Source: Xanthobacteraceae bacterium
GTDB lineage: Bacteria > Pseudomonadota > Alphaproteobacteria > Rhizobiales > Xanthobacteraceae
Length of the DNA stretch: 64,000 bases
Direction: 5' to 3'
Assembly: GCA_019635635.1 (NCBI GenBank)
Contig: JAHBZB010000001.1
Coordinates: 372,001-436,000 of the forward strand
Below, piece by piece: positions 1 to 8,686 of this stretch. How positions within the stretch are numbered: the first letter of the stretch is position 1; each line of letters opens with the position of its first letter. The notes beneath the pieces are model-generated. The model ran no database searches. It was not told where the DNA came from and saw only the letters and a list, made by a program, of their open reading frames with translations. The translations under genes and the position numbers were made by a program.

Positions 1-462
1 CAAGCGAAGCGGCGCGGCAAACTGCTTCGGCGCATTTTTCCGGGACCATTGCCGGTCTCGATTTTCGAGGAGGCAGTGTTTCGAGGAATTCTTCTCGAAC
101 AGATGCTCCGGTTGCTTCCGCAATCATCCGCTTATACGGCGCTGGCGATCATCATGAATTCCGCTGCGTTCTCGGCGGTACACTTTGTAAAGCCGGTCGA
201 TTGGAAGCCAATCAAGCAGGTGGCCTACGGCTATTTCATTGTCGGCTGCCTGTTCGGACTTGCCTATGTCGTCGGCGGGCGCAACCTGTGGCTTCCAATT
301 GCGGTTCATGCCGCGGCGATCTTCGTCATCGAGGTCGCGCGACTTTACGTCGTCTTCCAGGCTCCGCCCTGGCTCGTCGGTTACACTGAATGGCCGCAGA
401 GCGGCCTCGTCGGAAGCGTGCTCGTACTGGGCGTGGCGGTGGCCCTATTGACGCTGATCTGA
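1..462 (+). CDS. CPBP-family intramembrane protease, 3' part
   Basis: The reading frame is open from the first base, so the gene starts outside the window; the TTG at 49 is only an internal codon. The visible part carries the paired-glutamate motif EEAVFRG (EExxxR), which is the first conserved block of the CPBP (CAAX protease / bacteriocin-processing, Abi) family. It is followed by a conserved SAVHF histidine segment and by hydrophobic stretches consistent with several membrane helices. The family cleaves substrates inside the membrane; the substrate here is unknown. It stops at TGA and is followed by about 220 bases in which I see no convincing gene before the tRNA. Confidence 0.8.
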   Translation, partial: QAKRRGKLLRRIFPGPLPVSIFEEAVFRGILLEQMLRLLPQSSAYTALAIIMNSAAFSAVHFVKPVDWKPIKQVAYGYFIVGCLFGLAYVVGGRNLWLPIAVHAAAIFVIEVARLYVVFQAPPWLVGYTEWPQSGLVGSVLVLGVAVALLTLI

Positions 463-681
463 TGCATGCGGTGCGCCAAGCCGGCGTCTAATGGTTGCAA
501 TGAGTCTTCGATATTGTCAGCGGACATAGTGAGGCTTTCCGGGGACCACGCTATTTCCTGCGCTTTCTGATCCCACTCTTTGCTCAGTTGTTTTGCTAAC
601 GCGAAAACTACTGTCCTACCCGCTCGCGTCGGACAAGGGCGACTCCAGAGAGTCAGCGTCTTCAATCGCTTGAAAAATAAG

Positions 682-771
682 TGGCGGAGAGAGTGGGATT
701 CGAACCCACGTTACGGTTTCCCGTAAACACGCTTTCCAAGCGTGCGCCTTCAACCACTCGGCCACCTCTCC
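682..771 (-). tRNA. tRNA-Ser (anticodon GGA)
   Basis: The reverse strand folds as a class II tRNA with a seven-pair acceptor stem starting GGAGAGG, a D-arm, an anticodon stem-loop with anticodon GGA (read on the plus strand as tcc near 736), a long variable arm (ACGGGAAACCGT) and a T-arm with GGTTCGAATCC. CCA is encoded in the DNA. It reads serine codons UCC and UCU. A 30-base copy of its 5' end lies about 100 bases upstream in its own direction of transcription. Confidence 0.97.
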
Positions 772-823
772 ATGCAGGCACGTCAAACACGTCGGCGAAG
801 GCGCACGCCTCTTTCCTTTAAAT

Positions 824-874
824 CCGCTCGCCGGAGGCGAGCGGGTGCGCCTTCAACCACTCGGCCACCTCTCC
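824..874 (-). repeat. tRNA-Ser 5'-end copy joined to a perfect hairpin
   Basis: Bases 845-874 are identical to the 5' end of tRNA-Ser(GGA) at 742-771: acceptor 5' strand, D-arm and start of the anticodon arm, 30 of 30 bases in the same orientation. The copy then leaves the tRNA sequence and runs into a 9-bp perfect inverted repeat with a 3-base loop (824-844, ccgctcgcc-gga-ggcgagcgg). There is no T-arm or 3' acceptor strand, so it cannot be a functional tRNA. A short open frame over it translates to [10 protein letters not shown], which is only the tRNA sequence read as protein. It may be a remnant of a recombination event or part of a dispersed repeat. Confidence 0.85.
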
Positions 875-1004
875 GCGGGAGCACTTCGGCGGCAAGGGGC
901 ATAATACGGGTTGGCGTTCAGGACAAGAACGCAGCGAAAATCGCGGTATTGCCTTGCCGAAAATCGACCGTAAGGTCGCGGCAAGCCTCGCCTTGGAGCC
1001 CCCC

Positions 1005-1319
1005 ATGATCCGCTTTTTGTTCCGCTTTATCGGCCTGTGGTTGCTCGCGGGCGCATTCGTCGCGCTCGTGATCGACGGGACCCGCAGCGTGAGCGCCTCG
1101 CAATTCGTGGCCGCACCCCTGCGGTCGATCTGGACGCTCCTCCACCCGGCGAGCCTCGCCGCCGCGCAAGCGCGGTTCGCGGGCGGGCCGGGCGAGCCGC
1201 TTTTCGAATATTTGCTTTCGGCTCCCTTCTTCGCGTTTCTCGCCGTGTTCGGACTTCTGTTTCTGCTGATCGGGCGGCGGAAACGGGAGAAAATCATCGG
1301 CTATTCGTCGCGCGACTAG
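1005..1319 (+). CDS. Small two-helix membrane protein of unknown function
   Basis: This encodes 104 residues with two hydrophobic segments, one near the N-terminus (about residues 3-24) and one near the C-terminus (about 78-95), ending in a basic RRKREK tail likely to be cytoplasmic. The ATG at 1005 was chosen because GGAG lies 6 bases upstream; the longer frame from 954 would begin with an uncharacteristic leader. The layout and 5' sequence suggest a small inner-membrane protein. I do not recognise a named family. It lies between the tRNA-Ser region and msrA on the same strand. Confidence 0.65.
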   Translation: MIRFLFRFIGLWLLAGAFVALVIDGTRSVSASQFVAAPLRSIWTLLHPASLAAAQARFAGGPGEPLFEYLLSAPFFAFLAVFGLLFLLIGRRKREKIIGYSSRD

Positions 1320-1406
1320 GGCTGCTCGCGAGGCTTTGATCGGCGGGCCGCTCGCGGGAGCGGGCGCCCGACCTTATATTGGCGGCAGAACCCAAGGAGA
1401 CAGACG

Positions 1407-2069
1407 ATGCTCTTCTTCCGCAAAAGCCTCGAAATCCCCGCTGCCAAAGACGCGCTGCCCGGCCGCGCGCAGGCGATGCCGACCGCGCAAAACCATTTCG
1501 TGTTGAAGACCCCGATCAAGGGCTCTTACCCTGCCGGCTTCAAGCAGGCGATCTTCGGCCTCGGCTGCTTCTGGGGTGCAGAGCGCAAATTCTGGGAATT
1601 GCCCGGCGTCTATACCACCGCGGTCGGCTATGCCGCGGGTCTCACGCCGAACGCGACTTACGAAGAAGTCTGCTCGGGCCGCACCGGGCACAACGAAGTC
1701 GTGCTCGTGGTCTACGACCCCGCGAAGACTTCCTTCGAAAAACTGCTCAAGACCTTCTGGGAAAGTCATGACCCGACGCAGGGCATGCGTCAGGGTAATG
1801 ACATCGGCACGCAGTATCGCTCCGGCATCTACGTTTCCGATCCGGAGCAGAAGCAGGCGGCGCTTGCCTCCAGGGCCGAATATGAGAAGGCGCTGAAGGC
1901 CAAGGGCTATGGCGGGGTCACGACCGAAATTCTGGACGCGCCGGAGTTCTATTTCGCCGAGGAATATCACCAGCAGTACCTGGCGAAGAACCCGCACGGC
2001 TATTGCGGCCTCGGCGGCACCGGCGTTGCCTGCCAGATCGGCACCGGGGTCAACGCCTCCGCCCATTAA
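1407..2069 (+). CDS. msrA: Peptide-methionine (S)-S-oxide reductase MsrA
   Basis: MsrA reduces methionine-S-sulfoxide in proteins and free methionine, using thioredoxin as final reductant, and repairs oxidised proteins. The catalytic motif GCFWG is present with nucleophile Cys54. Further conserved MsrA segments are YAGG-like [21 protein letters not shown] and the YHQQYL block near the C-terminus. The tail carries two more cysteines (about 200 and 209) in GYCGLGGTG, suited to act as resolving residues. A clear AAGGAG precedes the ATG by about 8 bases. At 220 residues it has the length of long-form MsrA. It appears to be a single gene transcribed alone. Confidence 0.95.
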   Translation: MLFFRKSLEIPAAKDALPGRAQAMPTAQNHFVLKTPIKGSYPAGFKQAIFGLGCFWGAERKFWELPGVYTTAVGYAAGLTPNATYEEVCSGRTGHNEVVLVVYDPAKTSFEKLLKTFWESHDPTQGMRQGNDIGTQYRSGIYVSDPEQKQAALASRAEYEKALKAKGYGGVTTEILDAPEFYFAEEYHQQYLAKNPHGYCGLGGTGVACQIGTGVNASAH

Positions 2070-2114
2070 CAGAGCGCTTGCGCGAATCCGGCCGGCCGTG
2101 GCATCGATTGCTTC

Positions 2115-2681
2115 ATGGCGAAGCAACCCGAACCACGGTCGGTCCCTTTTTTCGAGCTTTGGCTTGAACGGCTGATCTTCCAGAGCCGCTGGGTGATGGC
2201 GCCGTTCTATTTCGGCCTCATCATCTCGCTCCTGATCCTGCTGATGAAGTTCGTGCAGGAGCTGATCCATTTCATCGCGATCGCGGCCGGTTCGACCGAA
2301 GCTGACATCATCCTCGGCGTGCTCGCGCTGATCGATCTGTCGCTCACCGCCAATCTCGTGCTGATCGTGGTGTTCTCGGGTTACGAAAACTTCGTCTCCA
2401 AGATCGATCCCGAAGGTCATCCCGACTGGCCGGAATGGATGACGCAGATCGACTTCACGGGCTTGAAGCAGAAACTGTTCGCGTCGATCGTCGCGATCTC
2501 GGCCGTGCAGGTGCTGAAAGCCTTCATGAAACTCGGCAACATGCCGGACGGCACGACCGGCGCCAGCACCGACCGCTATCTGTTCTGGCTGGTCGGCATT
2601 CACATCGTCTTCGTGCTTTCGGGTCTCGCGCTCGCCTGGACCGACAAGATCGGCGACGCGAAGCACGCCAAAGGCCACTGA
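2115..2681 (+). CDS. YqhA/UPF0114-type membrane protein
   Basis: This protein of 188 residues has three to four hydrophobic segments. The sequence features (RSRWVMAPFYFGL near the start, a DLSLTANLVLIV segment, GYENFVSK) match the UPF0114/YqhA (TIGR00645) family of small inner-membrane proteins as I know it. Function in this family is not established. It follows msrA by 45 bases on the same strand and could be cotranscribed with it. It converges on the epimerase gene, whose stop lies 15 bases further on. Confidence 0.85.
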   Translation: MAKQPEPRSVPFFELWLERLIFQSRWVMAPFYFGLIISLLILLMKFVQELIHFIAIAAGSTEADIILGVLALIDLSLTANLVLIVVFSGYENFVSKIDPEGHPDWPEWMTQIDFTGLKQKLFASIVAISAVQVLKAFMKLGNMPDGTTGASTDRYLFWLVGIHIVFVLSGLALAWTDKIGDAKHAKGH

Positions 2682-2696
2682 ACGCGGGGCGCGCGC

Positions 2697-3698
2697 TCAG
2701 ACGCGGAAATAATCCCGGTACCAGTCGACGAATTTCGCGACGCCTTCCTCGACCGGCGTCGAGGGACGATAGCCCGTCAGCTCTTCCAGAAGGTCGGCGC
2801 TGGCAAAGGTGTCGCGCACGTCGCCCGGCTGCATCGGCATCATGTTCCTGATCGCCTTCTTGCCGAGCTTCTCCTCGATCGCCTCGATGTAACGCGTAAG
2901 CTCGACGGGCGAACCGCCACCGATATTGACGACGCGAAACGCGGCCGCCGGACTTAAAGAATCGATCGCGTCGCTCGCCGCACCCAACTCCGGCGGCAGC
3001 GGCACGAGCCGCGCAATCGCCTCGACCAGATCGTCGATGAAGGTGAAGTCGCGCGACATGCGGCCTTCGCCATACACGTCGATCGGCTTGTCTTTCAGGA
3101 TCGCGTCCGTGAACTTGAATAGCGCCATATCGGGACGGCCCCACGGCCCATAGACCGTGAAGAAACGCACCACCGTCGTGGGAATTCCGAACAAATGCGA
3201 ATAGGAATGCGCCATCAGTTCGCCGGCCTTCTTGGTGGCGGCGTAGAGCGTCAGCGGATGATCGGCGCGCTCGGTTTCGACGAAAGGCATTTTTTTATTT
3301 GCGCCGTAAACCGAGCTGGTGGACGCGAAGATGAAATGCTTCGGCGGCTTGCGGCGCATGATCTCCAAAAGATTGAACGTGCCGTCCACGTTCGAGCGCA
3401 CATAGGCTTCCGGGTTTTCAAGGCTGTAGCGCACGCCCGCCTGGGCTGCGAGATGCACGATCACGTCCGGATTGGCGCCGGCGTGAATCGCCTCGAACTT
3501 CTTCGCGTCCTCGATGTTGGCGACATGCGCGGTGAAGCGGTTCGAACCCGCGAGAATGCCATGACGCTTCTTCTTCAGTTCGACGTCATAATAAGGCGTC
3601 AGCGCATCGATGCCCTGCACTTCGTGACCGTCGGCGAGCAGCCGCTTCGCGAGATTGAAGCCGACGAAGCCGGCGGTGCCCGTGATCAGAAAGCGCAT
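2697..3698 (-). CDS. NAD-dependent epimerase, UDP-glucuronate 4-epimerase type
   Basis: This is an extended short-chain dehydrogenase/reductase. The Rossmann motif GTAGFVG lies at the N-terminus, the catalytic YxxxK is seen as YAATK, and STSSVYG supplies the catalytic serine/threonine region. The sequence [14 protein letters not shown] and the long loop [11 protein letters not shown] are typical of UDP-glucuronate 4-epimerases, which supply UDP-galacturonate for surface polysaccharide. The substrate is an inference. I chose the ATG at 3698 (333 residues) because the upstream start at 3743 would lie inside the tRNA-Arg gene and adds 15 residues before the MRFLITG Rossmann start. No sugar-pathway neighbours are present. 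Confidence 0.88.
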   Translation of the reverse strand: MRFLITGTAGFVGFNLAKRLLADGHEVQGIDALTPYYDVELKKKRHGILAGSNRFTAHVANIEDAKKFEAIHAGANPDVIVHLAAQAGVRYSLENPEAYVRSNVDGTFNLLEIMRRKPPKHFIFASTSSVYGANKKMPFVETERADHPLTLYAATKKAGELMAHSYSHLFGIPTTVVRFFTVYGPWGRPDMALFKFTDAILKDKPIDVYGEGRMSRDFTFIDDLVEAIARLVPLPPELGAASDAIDSLSPAAAFRVVNIGGGSPVELTRYIEAIEEKLGKKAIRNMMPMQPGDVRDTFASADLLEELTGYRPSTPVEEGVAKFVDWYRDYFRV

Positions 3699-3728
3699 CG
3701 AGGTCTTTGCGGAAATATTCGGGAAAAA

Positions 3729-3805
3729 TGGCGCACCCGACACGATTCGAACGTGTGACCTTTGCCTTCGGAGGGCAACGCTCTATCCAGCTGAGCTACG
3801 GGTGC
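3729..3805 (-). tRNA. tRNA-Arg (anticodon CCG)
   Basis: The reverse strand gives a 77-base cloverleaf with acceptor GCACCCG, D-arm TAGCTCAGCTGGATAGAGC, anticodon loop CTCCGAA (anticodon CCG), T-arm CACGTTCGAATCGTG and an encoded CCA end. It reads the arginine codon CGG. It lies 30 bases upstream of the epimerase start on the same strand. Confidence 0.97.
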
Positions 3806-3834
3806 TTGGCTTTTCAAATATCCGATTGGGCGGC

Positions 3835-4674
3835 CTATCGCAACGCATGGGCAAGTGCCGCCAATCGCTGCGAGATTCGGCTTTCCGGGTCGCTCAGGGG
3901 ATCGAGCGCCGTGAAGTGATTTGCGCCCGCAATCTCGCAATAGGCGGTCTCGGCACCCTGCTTTCCCCACGCCTCGGCGACTGTCCGGCTTTGACGCAGA
4001 TATTCGGCACTTTCCACGCCGCCGACCCAAGCGTCCAAGGTCCGCTTTCCGGAGAGCAGCCAATGCAGCGGCGAAAGCCGCGCGGCTTCGGCCTCGTCCA
4101 ATTGAAGCGCGTTGTTCACCGTAGTCGGAACCAGTGGCCTCAGATCGAACAGGCCCGAAACAGACAGACCGGCGGAAATGAGATCCTCGGGTAAATCACG
4201 CTCCGCGCTCCACTCGCGCCAATCGGTCGCGAGCAGACACGCAGTAAGGTGCCCGCCCGCGGAATGTCCGCACGCCAGAATCCGCCGCCGATAGCGGCGC
4301 CAGAGACTGAACACCGCGACCCGCACTTCTTCGATAATCAATCCGACCGAAACCGCCGGACAAAGATTGTATCCGCAAAGCGCGAGCGCGACGCCGTTCG
4401 CATTCGCAGCCTTCGCGAGATGACTGAAGAACGAAGGGTCGAGCGCCTGCCAGTAACCGCCGTGAATGAAAAGCGCGAGCGGCGCATCGCGCGAAGCGTC
4501 AGGCCAGAAAATATCCGTCTTGAGCCTCGGTTGCGGGCCATAAACGTCCTGCTCAACGTTCTTATGCGCTGCGCGGAACATCTCCGCGTCGCTTTTCCAC
4601 TTCGCGATGATGGCCGGGTGTTCCGGCACGCGCGCGCGGTTGTTGTATTCGGCTTCGAGATCGATTGCAGTCAT
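3835..4674 (-). CDS. Alpha/beta hydrolase, kynurenine-formamidase/esterase-like
   Basis: This serine hydrolase of 279 residues has the oxyanion-hole motif HGGYW and a nucleophile elbow GHSAGGH. A late GANHFTAL segment provides a histidine suited to the catalytic triad, and ASP in FDLRPLV-containing strands is plausible as the acid. HGGYW with GHSAGGH is typical of the arylformamidase / carboxylesterase BD-FAE group. No other tryptophan-degradation gene is nearby, so the substrate is open. The ATG at 4674 was chosen because the longer TTG start at 4713 lies within a terminator stem. Confidence 0.82.
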   Translation of the reverse strand: MTAIDLEAEYNNRARVPEHPAIIAKWKSDAEMFRAAHKNVEQDVYGPQPRLKTDIFWPDASRDAPLALFIHGGYWQALDPSFFSHLAKAANANGVALALCGYNLCPAVSVGLIIEEVRVAVFSLWRRYRRRILACGHSAGGHLTACLLATDWREWSAERDLPEDLISAGLSVSGLFDLRPLVPTTVNNALQLDEAEAARLSPLHWLLSGKRTLDAWVGGVESAEYLRQSRTVAEAWGKQGAETAYCEIAGANHFTALDPLSDPESRISQRLAALAHALR

Positions 4675-4709
4675 GGCGGCCGCGAGATTGCGCGAAAGCC
4701 CGAATGCAA

Positions 4710-4738
4710 ACAAGGGCGGCCATGACAGCCGCCCTTGT
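4710..4738 (-). terminator. Hairpin terminator after the VWA gene
   Basis: A perfect 11-bp stem (acaagggcggc / gccgcccttgt) with a 7-base loop lies 28 bases past the stop of the VWA gene in its direction of transcription. The U-tract on the minus strand is weak (TTGTTTGCATT). Confidence 0.65.
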
Positions 4739-4766
4739 CTTTGCTTTACGCGTATCTTTTGCGCGT

Positions 4767-5885
4767 TCAGTTCACCGGCGCGGGGCGGATCTGCATGCGC
4801 AGCGTTTCCTCAACCACCTGATCGAAGGAATCCTTCTTCGCGGCGGGCGCATTCTTCTTGCGCTCGGCGGCGACATAGGCGTCGCGCTCTTTCACGAGTT
4901 GCGCGAGCTTTTCGTCGATCGCCTTGCGCTCGGCGTTCTGCTTCTCGACTTCCACCTTGCGCGCGGCAGGCGGCAGCTTTTGCAGGGTTTCCGGCAGTTC
5001 CGCATCCGGGACCGCTTCGAGCTTCACGCGGCCCGATTCGACGTCGGCCACGAGATCGCCATCGGCCGAAACCACGCCCGAGTTCTTGCTCTTGTTGCGA
5101 TAGACCGCGATGTCGGTCGCGGTCGAAACCGGCGCCGAGGCGACATTATCTAGCCGCTGCCTGACGTTTTCCTGCTGCGCGCGCTTGCCGTAGGGAAGCA
5201 CGGTGCGGTTCAGGCGGATTTGCAGTTCCAGAATTTCGCGGTCGTAAGGCGTCTTGATGATGACGGCGACGCCGCCGTCCTGCGGGATCTGGATATATTT
5301 GCCGTCGCCGAGTTGCGCGATCTCGCGCCAGAAGCGCTCGGTATCGCGCGCAGGCCCCGCCTGCACTGCGTTCACGATGATGCCGCGCGCGCGCGCATCT
5401 TTGACGACTTCGGAGTATTTGCGGTCCTGCTTGTAATCCATGTGCGGCGGCGCATCGCCGACCAGGAACACGATCTTGCGGACGCCGCTATCCTGCGTCC
5501 AGTTCAGCTTGGTGACCGCGACGTCGAGCGCCTCGTTCACGCTTTCCGGCCAGTCGCCGCCGCCCTGCGCGCGGAATTTCAGAAGCTCCGCATAGAGGCC
5601 CTGAATATCGACCGTGAGATCGAATTTCTTCGTCACGTACTCGTCGCCGATGTCGCGATAGGCGACCAGCGCCATGCGGACTTCGGCGTCGGGATTTGCG
5701 TCCACGATCGCGGTCGCAATCGACCAGATCTTGCGCTTCGCGTTTTCGATCAGCCCGCTCATGGAGCCGGTGGTGTCGAGCACGAAGGCGACCTCGACGA
5801 TCGGTTTAGCGGCGCGCGCCGGATAGACCGAGAACGGCACCACAAGCGCGGTGACCAGAGCCAGATAGATAAGCGTCAATCGCAT
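4767..5885 (-). CDS. Secreted von Willebrand factor A domain protein
   Basis: This encodes 372 residues. The N-terminus (MRLTLIYLALVTALVV...ARAA) is a signal peptide, followed directly by a VWA domain with a metal-ion-dependent adhesion motif DTTGSMSG. The domain continues through VAYRDIGDEY and a second aspartate region VFLVGDAPPH. The C-terminal third is charged and predicted to form a coiled coil (about residues 300-350, rich in K/E/R/A). The start at 5885 has GGGAGAGGG upstream. Such proteins often bind partners in the periplasm; the partner is unknown. Upstream extension to 5999 lacks a signal peptide and is unlikely. Confidence 0.85.
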   Translation of the reverse strand: MRLTLIYLALVTALVVPFSVYPARAAKPIVEVAFVLDTTGSMSGLIENAKRKIWSIATAIVDANPDAEVRMALVAYRDIGDEYVTKKFDLTVDIQGLYAELLKFRAQGGGDWPESVNEALDVAVTKLNWTQDSGVRKIVFLVGDAPPHMDYKQDRKYSEVVKDARARGIIVNAVQAGPARDTERFWREIAQLGDGKYIQIPQDGGVAVIIKTPYDREILELQIRLNRTVLPYGKRAQQENVRQRLDNVASAPVSTATDIAVYRNKSKNSGVVSADGDLVADVESGRVKLEAVPDAELPETLQKLPPAARKVEVEKQNAERKAIDEKLAQLVKERDAYVAAERKKNAPAAKKDSFDQVVEETLRMQIRPAPVN

Positions 5886-5942
5886 GAAACCCTCTCCCAT
5901 TGGATTGCAAATGCGCGGGGATGATTTCGCGGCATGCGGGCC

Positions 5943-5957
5943 GAACGGGGATGGAAC
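5943..5957. promoter_or_regulatory. Possible LexA (SOS) box
   Basis: The sequence GAAC-N7-GAAC is the reverse complement of GTTC-N7-GTTC, the LexA site of alphaproteobacteria. It sits between the divergent VWA gene (58 bases from its start) and mmcB (119 bases from its start). MmcB is SOS-induced in Caulobacter, which makes the position sensible, but about two such 8-base matches are expected by chance in 64 kb. Confidence 0.45.
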
Positions 5958-6075
5958 CGGGGCGAAGCGCGGGCGGCTGTATGGCGAAATTCGCCGCACC
6001 TCAGGTCAGAATTGCTGCCGGGATTTTTCGCGGTTTCACGAGAAACGCTTCTGCTGGTATTCTCGGCCTCACGCC

Positions 6076-6555
6076 ATGACGAATCCGGTCCCGATCCCGC
6101 CGCCTTTCGGCCAAAACAATTTCGAACCCGCGCGCACGATCTGCCGCGGCGCGATTCGGCTGCTTCATGCGATGGGTTATGCCGCGATCACCGAATTGCC
6201 GCTGCCGTCGGGCCGCCGCGCCGATATCGCCGCGATCGGCACTTCCGGCGAAATCTGGATCGTCGAAGTGAAGTCGTGCCTCAATGATTTCCGCACCGAT
6301 CAAAAATGGGAAGAATACCGCGCGCACTGCGACCGGCTGTTCTTCGCGGTCGATTGCGATTTTCCGCAGGAAGTGATCCCGCAGGAAGCCGGGCTCATGG
6401 TGGTCGATGGTTATGGCGGCGCGATTTTACGGGAGGCCTCGGCGCATCCGCTGGTGGCGGCAACGCGCAAGGCGGTGATGCTGCGGATCGCACGGATTTC
6501 GTCGGCGCGGCTCTCCGCGATCAACGATCCGAAAATCCAGGCTGAACTTTTCTAG
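6076..6555 (+). CDS. mmcB: MmcB family putative DNA-repair endonuclease
   Basis: This encodes 159 residues with a PD-(D/E)XK nuclease-like core: RRADIAAIG followed by IWIVEVKS, in which the D and ExK are the expected metal-binding residues. The rest (WEEYRAHCDRLFFAVD, GLMVVDGYG) matches MmcB, known from Caulobacter as an SOS-regulated gene working with ImuABC in mutagenic repair of mitomycin C damage. The ATG at 6076 places MTNPVPIPPP at the N-terminus; the frame is open further upstream but lacks conserved sequence. It converges on regA with a 3-base gap between stops. Confidence 0.88.
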   Translation: MTNPVPIPPPFGQNNFEPARTICRGAIRLLHAMGYAAITELPLPSGRRADIAAIGTSGEIWIVEVKSCLNDFRTDQKWEEYRAHCDRLFFAVDCDFPQEVIPQEAGLMVVDGYGGAILREASAHPLVAATRKAVMLRIARISSARLSAINDPKIQAELF

Positions 6556-6558
6556 AGG

Positions 6559-7128
6559 TCAGCGCGGCGCGCGCTTGGCGAGAATGCGCTGCAAGGTGCG
6601 GCGATGCATGTTCAGCCGCCGCGCGGTTTCCGAAACATTGCGCTCGCAAAGCTCGTAGACGCGCTGAATGTGTTCCCAGCGCACGCGATCGGCCGACATC
6701 GGCTTCTCCGGCGGCGGCGCTTTCTCACCGCCGGCCGCGGTCAGCGCAGCATAAATGTCGTCGGCATCGACGGGTTTTGCGAGATAATCGACCGCGCCCA
6801 ACTTTATCGCGGTCACGGCGGTGGCGATGTTGCCGTAGCCGGTGAGGACGATGCCGCGCGCTTCCGGGCGTTTTTCCTTGAGCGCCGAAATCACATCGAG
6901 GCCGTTGCCGTCGCCGAGACGCATATCCACGACCGCATAAGCCGGCGGATTGTCTTTCACCTTCGCAAGGCCGTCCGCGATCGAATCGGCGGTCGAAACC
7001 TCGAAGCCGCGGCCTTCCATGGCGCGGGCCAGCCGCTCCAGAAAGGGCTTGTCGTCGTCGACGATCAGAAGATGTTTATCGGTTCCAAGGCCGTTAGCGG
7101 ATGCGCCGGCCATTGCAAAATGCTCCAT
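6559..7128 (-). CDS. regA: Redox response regulator RegA/ActR/PrrA
   Basis: This response regulator of 189 residues has an N-terminal receiver domain with acidic pocket DDD (about 24-26), phosphoacceptor Asp68 in VVDMRLGDGNG, and the conserved T (LTGYG) and K (LAKPVD). A short linker with prolines leads to a Fis-type helix-turn-helix (residues about 150-185, VSETARRLNMHRRTLQRIL), which is nearly invariant across RegA/ActR/PrrA/RegR proteins. The partner kinase RegB lies 82 bases upstream on the same strand. The family controls respiration, carbon and nitrogen fixation genes according to redox state. Confidence 0.95.
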   Translation of the reverse strand: MEHFAMAGASANGLGTDKHLLIVDDDKPFLERLARAMEGRGFEVSTADSIADGLAKVKDNPPAYAVVDMRLGDGNGLDVISALKEKRPEARGIVLTGYGNIATAVTAIKLGAVDYLAKPVDADDIYAALTAAGGEKAPPPEKPMSADRVRWEHIQRVYELCERNVSETARRLNMHRRTLQRILAKRAPR

Positions 7129-7210
7129 ATCTCACTCTGCGGCGCTGCTTGCCGCCTACTTGCCCGCTTGGAAGTGCCTGAAAAGCGGACCTTCGCCGCC
7201 CCTGCGACAT

Positions 7211-8590
7211 TTAGTGCGCCCGGGGGTCGCTGGCAAGGGAAGGTTCAGCCGGACGTTCCGTGCGCGCCTGGGTTGTGCCGCTTGCGACTTCAAGCGCCTC
7301 TCGGCGCCAGCTCACGCGAACCACCGCGCCGGTATGCGGCGGCGTACGATTCTCGACGCGCAGACTGCCGCCGCCGCGTTCGAGCAATGTCTTTGCGATG
7401 AAGAAGCCGAGACCGAGACCGCCCCGCTCCTCGTCGCCCTTGTTCCGACGGAACGGGCTCTGTCCGCGCGCACGCAAATATGGCTCGCCGATGCGGCCGA
7501 TGATCTCCGGTGCGAAGCCCGGACCGTCGTCGGAGACAGCGATGTTCACGACCATCGCGTTCCATTCGGCGACGATGGTGACTTTTTCCTTCGCGAAGTC
7601 CGCTGCGTTCTCGACGATGCTTTCCAGCCCGTAGAGAATCGCGGGATTGCGCACGACTATCGGCTCGTTGCTGCGATCTTCAGGAAGGCGAATCTCGAAC
7701 TCGATGTCGAAATCGCGCAAGGGTGCCACCACCTCCTCGATCAGATGCGAAAGCGGCATCTTGTCGAAGGGCGCGAGCCCCGATTCGAGCGACGTCAGCG
7801 TACGCAGGATCGTGCGGCAGCGCTCGGTCTGCTGGCGTAGCAGCCGGATGTCGGCGCCGTGTTGCGCATCCTCGGGAATCGCGCGCTCGAGCTCGCGCGT
7901 CACCAGCGCAATCGTCGCAAGCGGCGTGCCGAGCTCGTGGGCGGCGGCCGCGGCCAAACCGTCGATCGCGGAAATCTGCTGCTCGCGCGCGAGCACGAGT
8001 TCGGTTGCGGAAAGCGCATCGGAAAGTTTTCGTGTCTCGTCGGCGACGCGCCAAGCGTAGGCGCCGATGAACACCACCGAAATCACGATCGAAAACCAGA
8101 TGCCGGCGACATAAGGCGGCGGCAGCACGATCGGCTCGCCGTTCCATGGCAAAGGCAGCGAATGCACCGCGAGCACGGTCGATACCGTCACCACCAGCGC
8201 GCCGAGCAAAAGCGTGGTGCGGGGCTTCAACGCCATCGCCGAAATCAGAACCGGCGCCAGGAACAAGACGCTGAACGGATTGACCAGCCCGCCGGTCAGA
8301 TACAGCAGCATCGCAAGCTGCACGATGTCGAAACCGAGCAGCGCGCCCGCTTCCTTGTCGGACAGGCGATAAGTGGTGGCATAGCCGAGCCGCAGCGCAA
8401 CGTTGACGGCGGCCGTGACGCCTACGATCGCGAAGGCGGGGATCGCCGGCAGCGAATAATCGAGGCCCCACTCGACGATCGCGAGCGCGACGGTCTGGCC
8501 CGCGACCGCAAGCCAACGCAGGTTGACCAGCGCGCTCAGGCTGAGCCCAAAATGATGCTGGCCGCTGATCCGCTCGCCGGGGTTGCTCAT
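7211..8590 (-). CDS. regB: Redox sensor histidine kinase RegB/ActS/PrrB
   Basis: This encodes 459 residues: an N-terminal region with about six membrane helices (residues 20-180), then a dimerisation/phosphoacceptor domain and an ATPase domain. The quinone-sensing heptapeptide GGLVNPF lies at 100-106. The H-box AAAAHELGTPLATIAL has phospho-His218. The redox-active cysteine of the family is present at Cys258 (QQTERCRTIL), 40 residues after the histidine, as in Rhodobacter RegB. ATP-binding boxes appear as SIVENAADFA and DDGPGFAPE. It forms an operon with regA and is divergent from an ABC exporter. Confidence 0.95.
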   Translation of the reverse strand: MSNPGERISGQHHFGLSLSALVNLRWLAVAGQTVALAIVEWGLDYSLPAIPAFAIVGVTAAVNVALRLGYATTYRLSDKEAGALLGFDIVQLAMLLYLTGGLVNPFSVLFLAPVLISAMALKPRTTLLLGALVVTVSTVLAVHSLPLPWNGEPIVLPPPYVAGIWFSIVISVVFIGAYAWRVADETRKLSDALSATELVLAREQQISAIDGLAAAAAHELGTPLATIALVTRELERAIPEDAQHGADIRLLRQQTERCRTILRTLTSLESGLAPFDKMPLSHLIEEVVAPLRDFDIEFEIRLPEDRSNEPIVVRNPAILYGLESIVENAADFAKEKVTIVAEWNAMVVNIAVSDDGPGFAPEIIGRIGEPYLRARGQSPFRRNKGDEERGGLGLGFFIAKTLLERGGGSLRVENRTPPHTGAVVRVSWRREALEVASGTTQARTERPAEPSLASDPRAH

Positions 8591-8686
8591 CCCGCCATCC
8601 TAGGCGTTTCGCGGCGGCCCGACGAGAATTTACGGGCGGACCTGCCCCAATTCGGCTAGAAGGCCGAGCTAGTTTCGGCATTCCCT

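Noticed and set aside
381-665. A 94-codon minus-strand frame between the CPBP gene and tRNA-Ser.
   Set aside because: It overlaps the end of the CPBP gene, has no ribosome site and no recognisable sequence. A small gene cannot be ruled out but is not supported.
818-1297. A 159-codon minus-strand frame ending [10 protein letters not shown].
   Set aside because: It covers the tRNA-Ser half-copy and the opposite strand of the small membrane protein; the ending is translated tRNA sequence.
3696-3743. Longer start for the epimerase at 3743.
   Set aside because: It would begin within the tRNA-Arg gene; the conserved start MRFLITG lies at 3698.
4675-4713. Longer TTG start of the esterase.
   Set aside because: It falls in the stem of the terminator of the VWA gene and adds no conserved residues.
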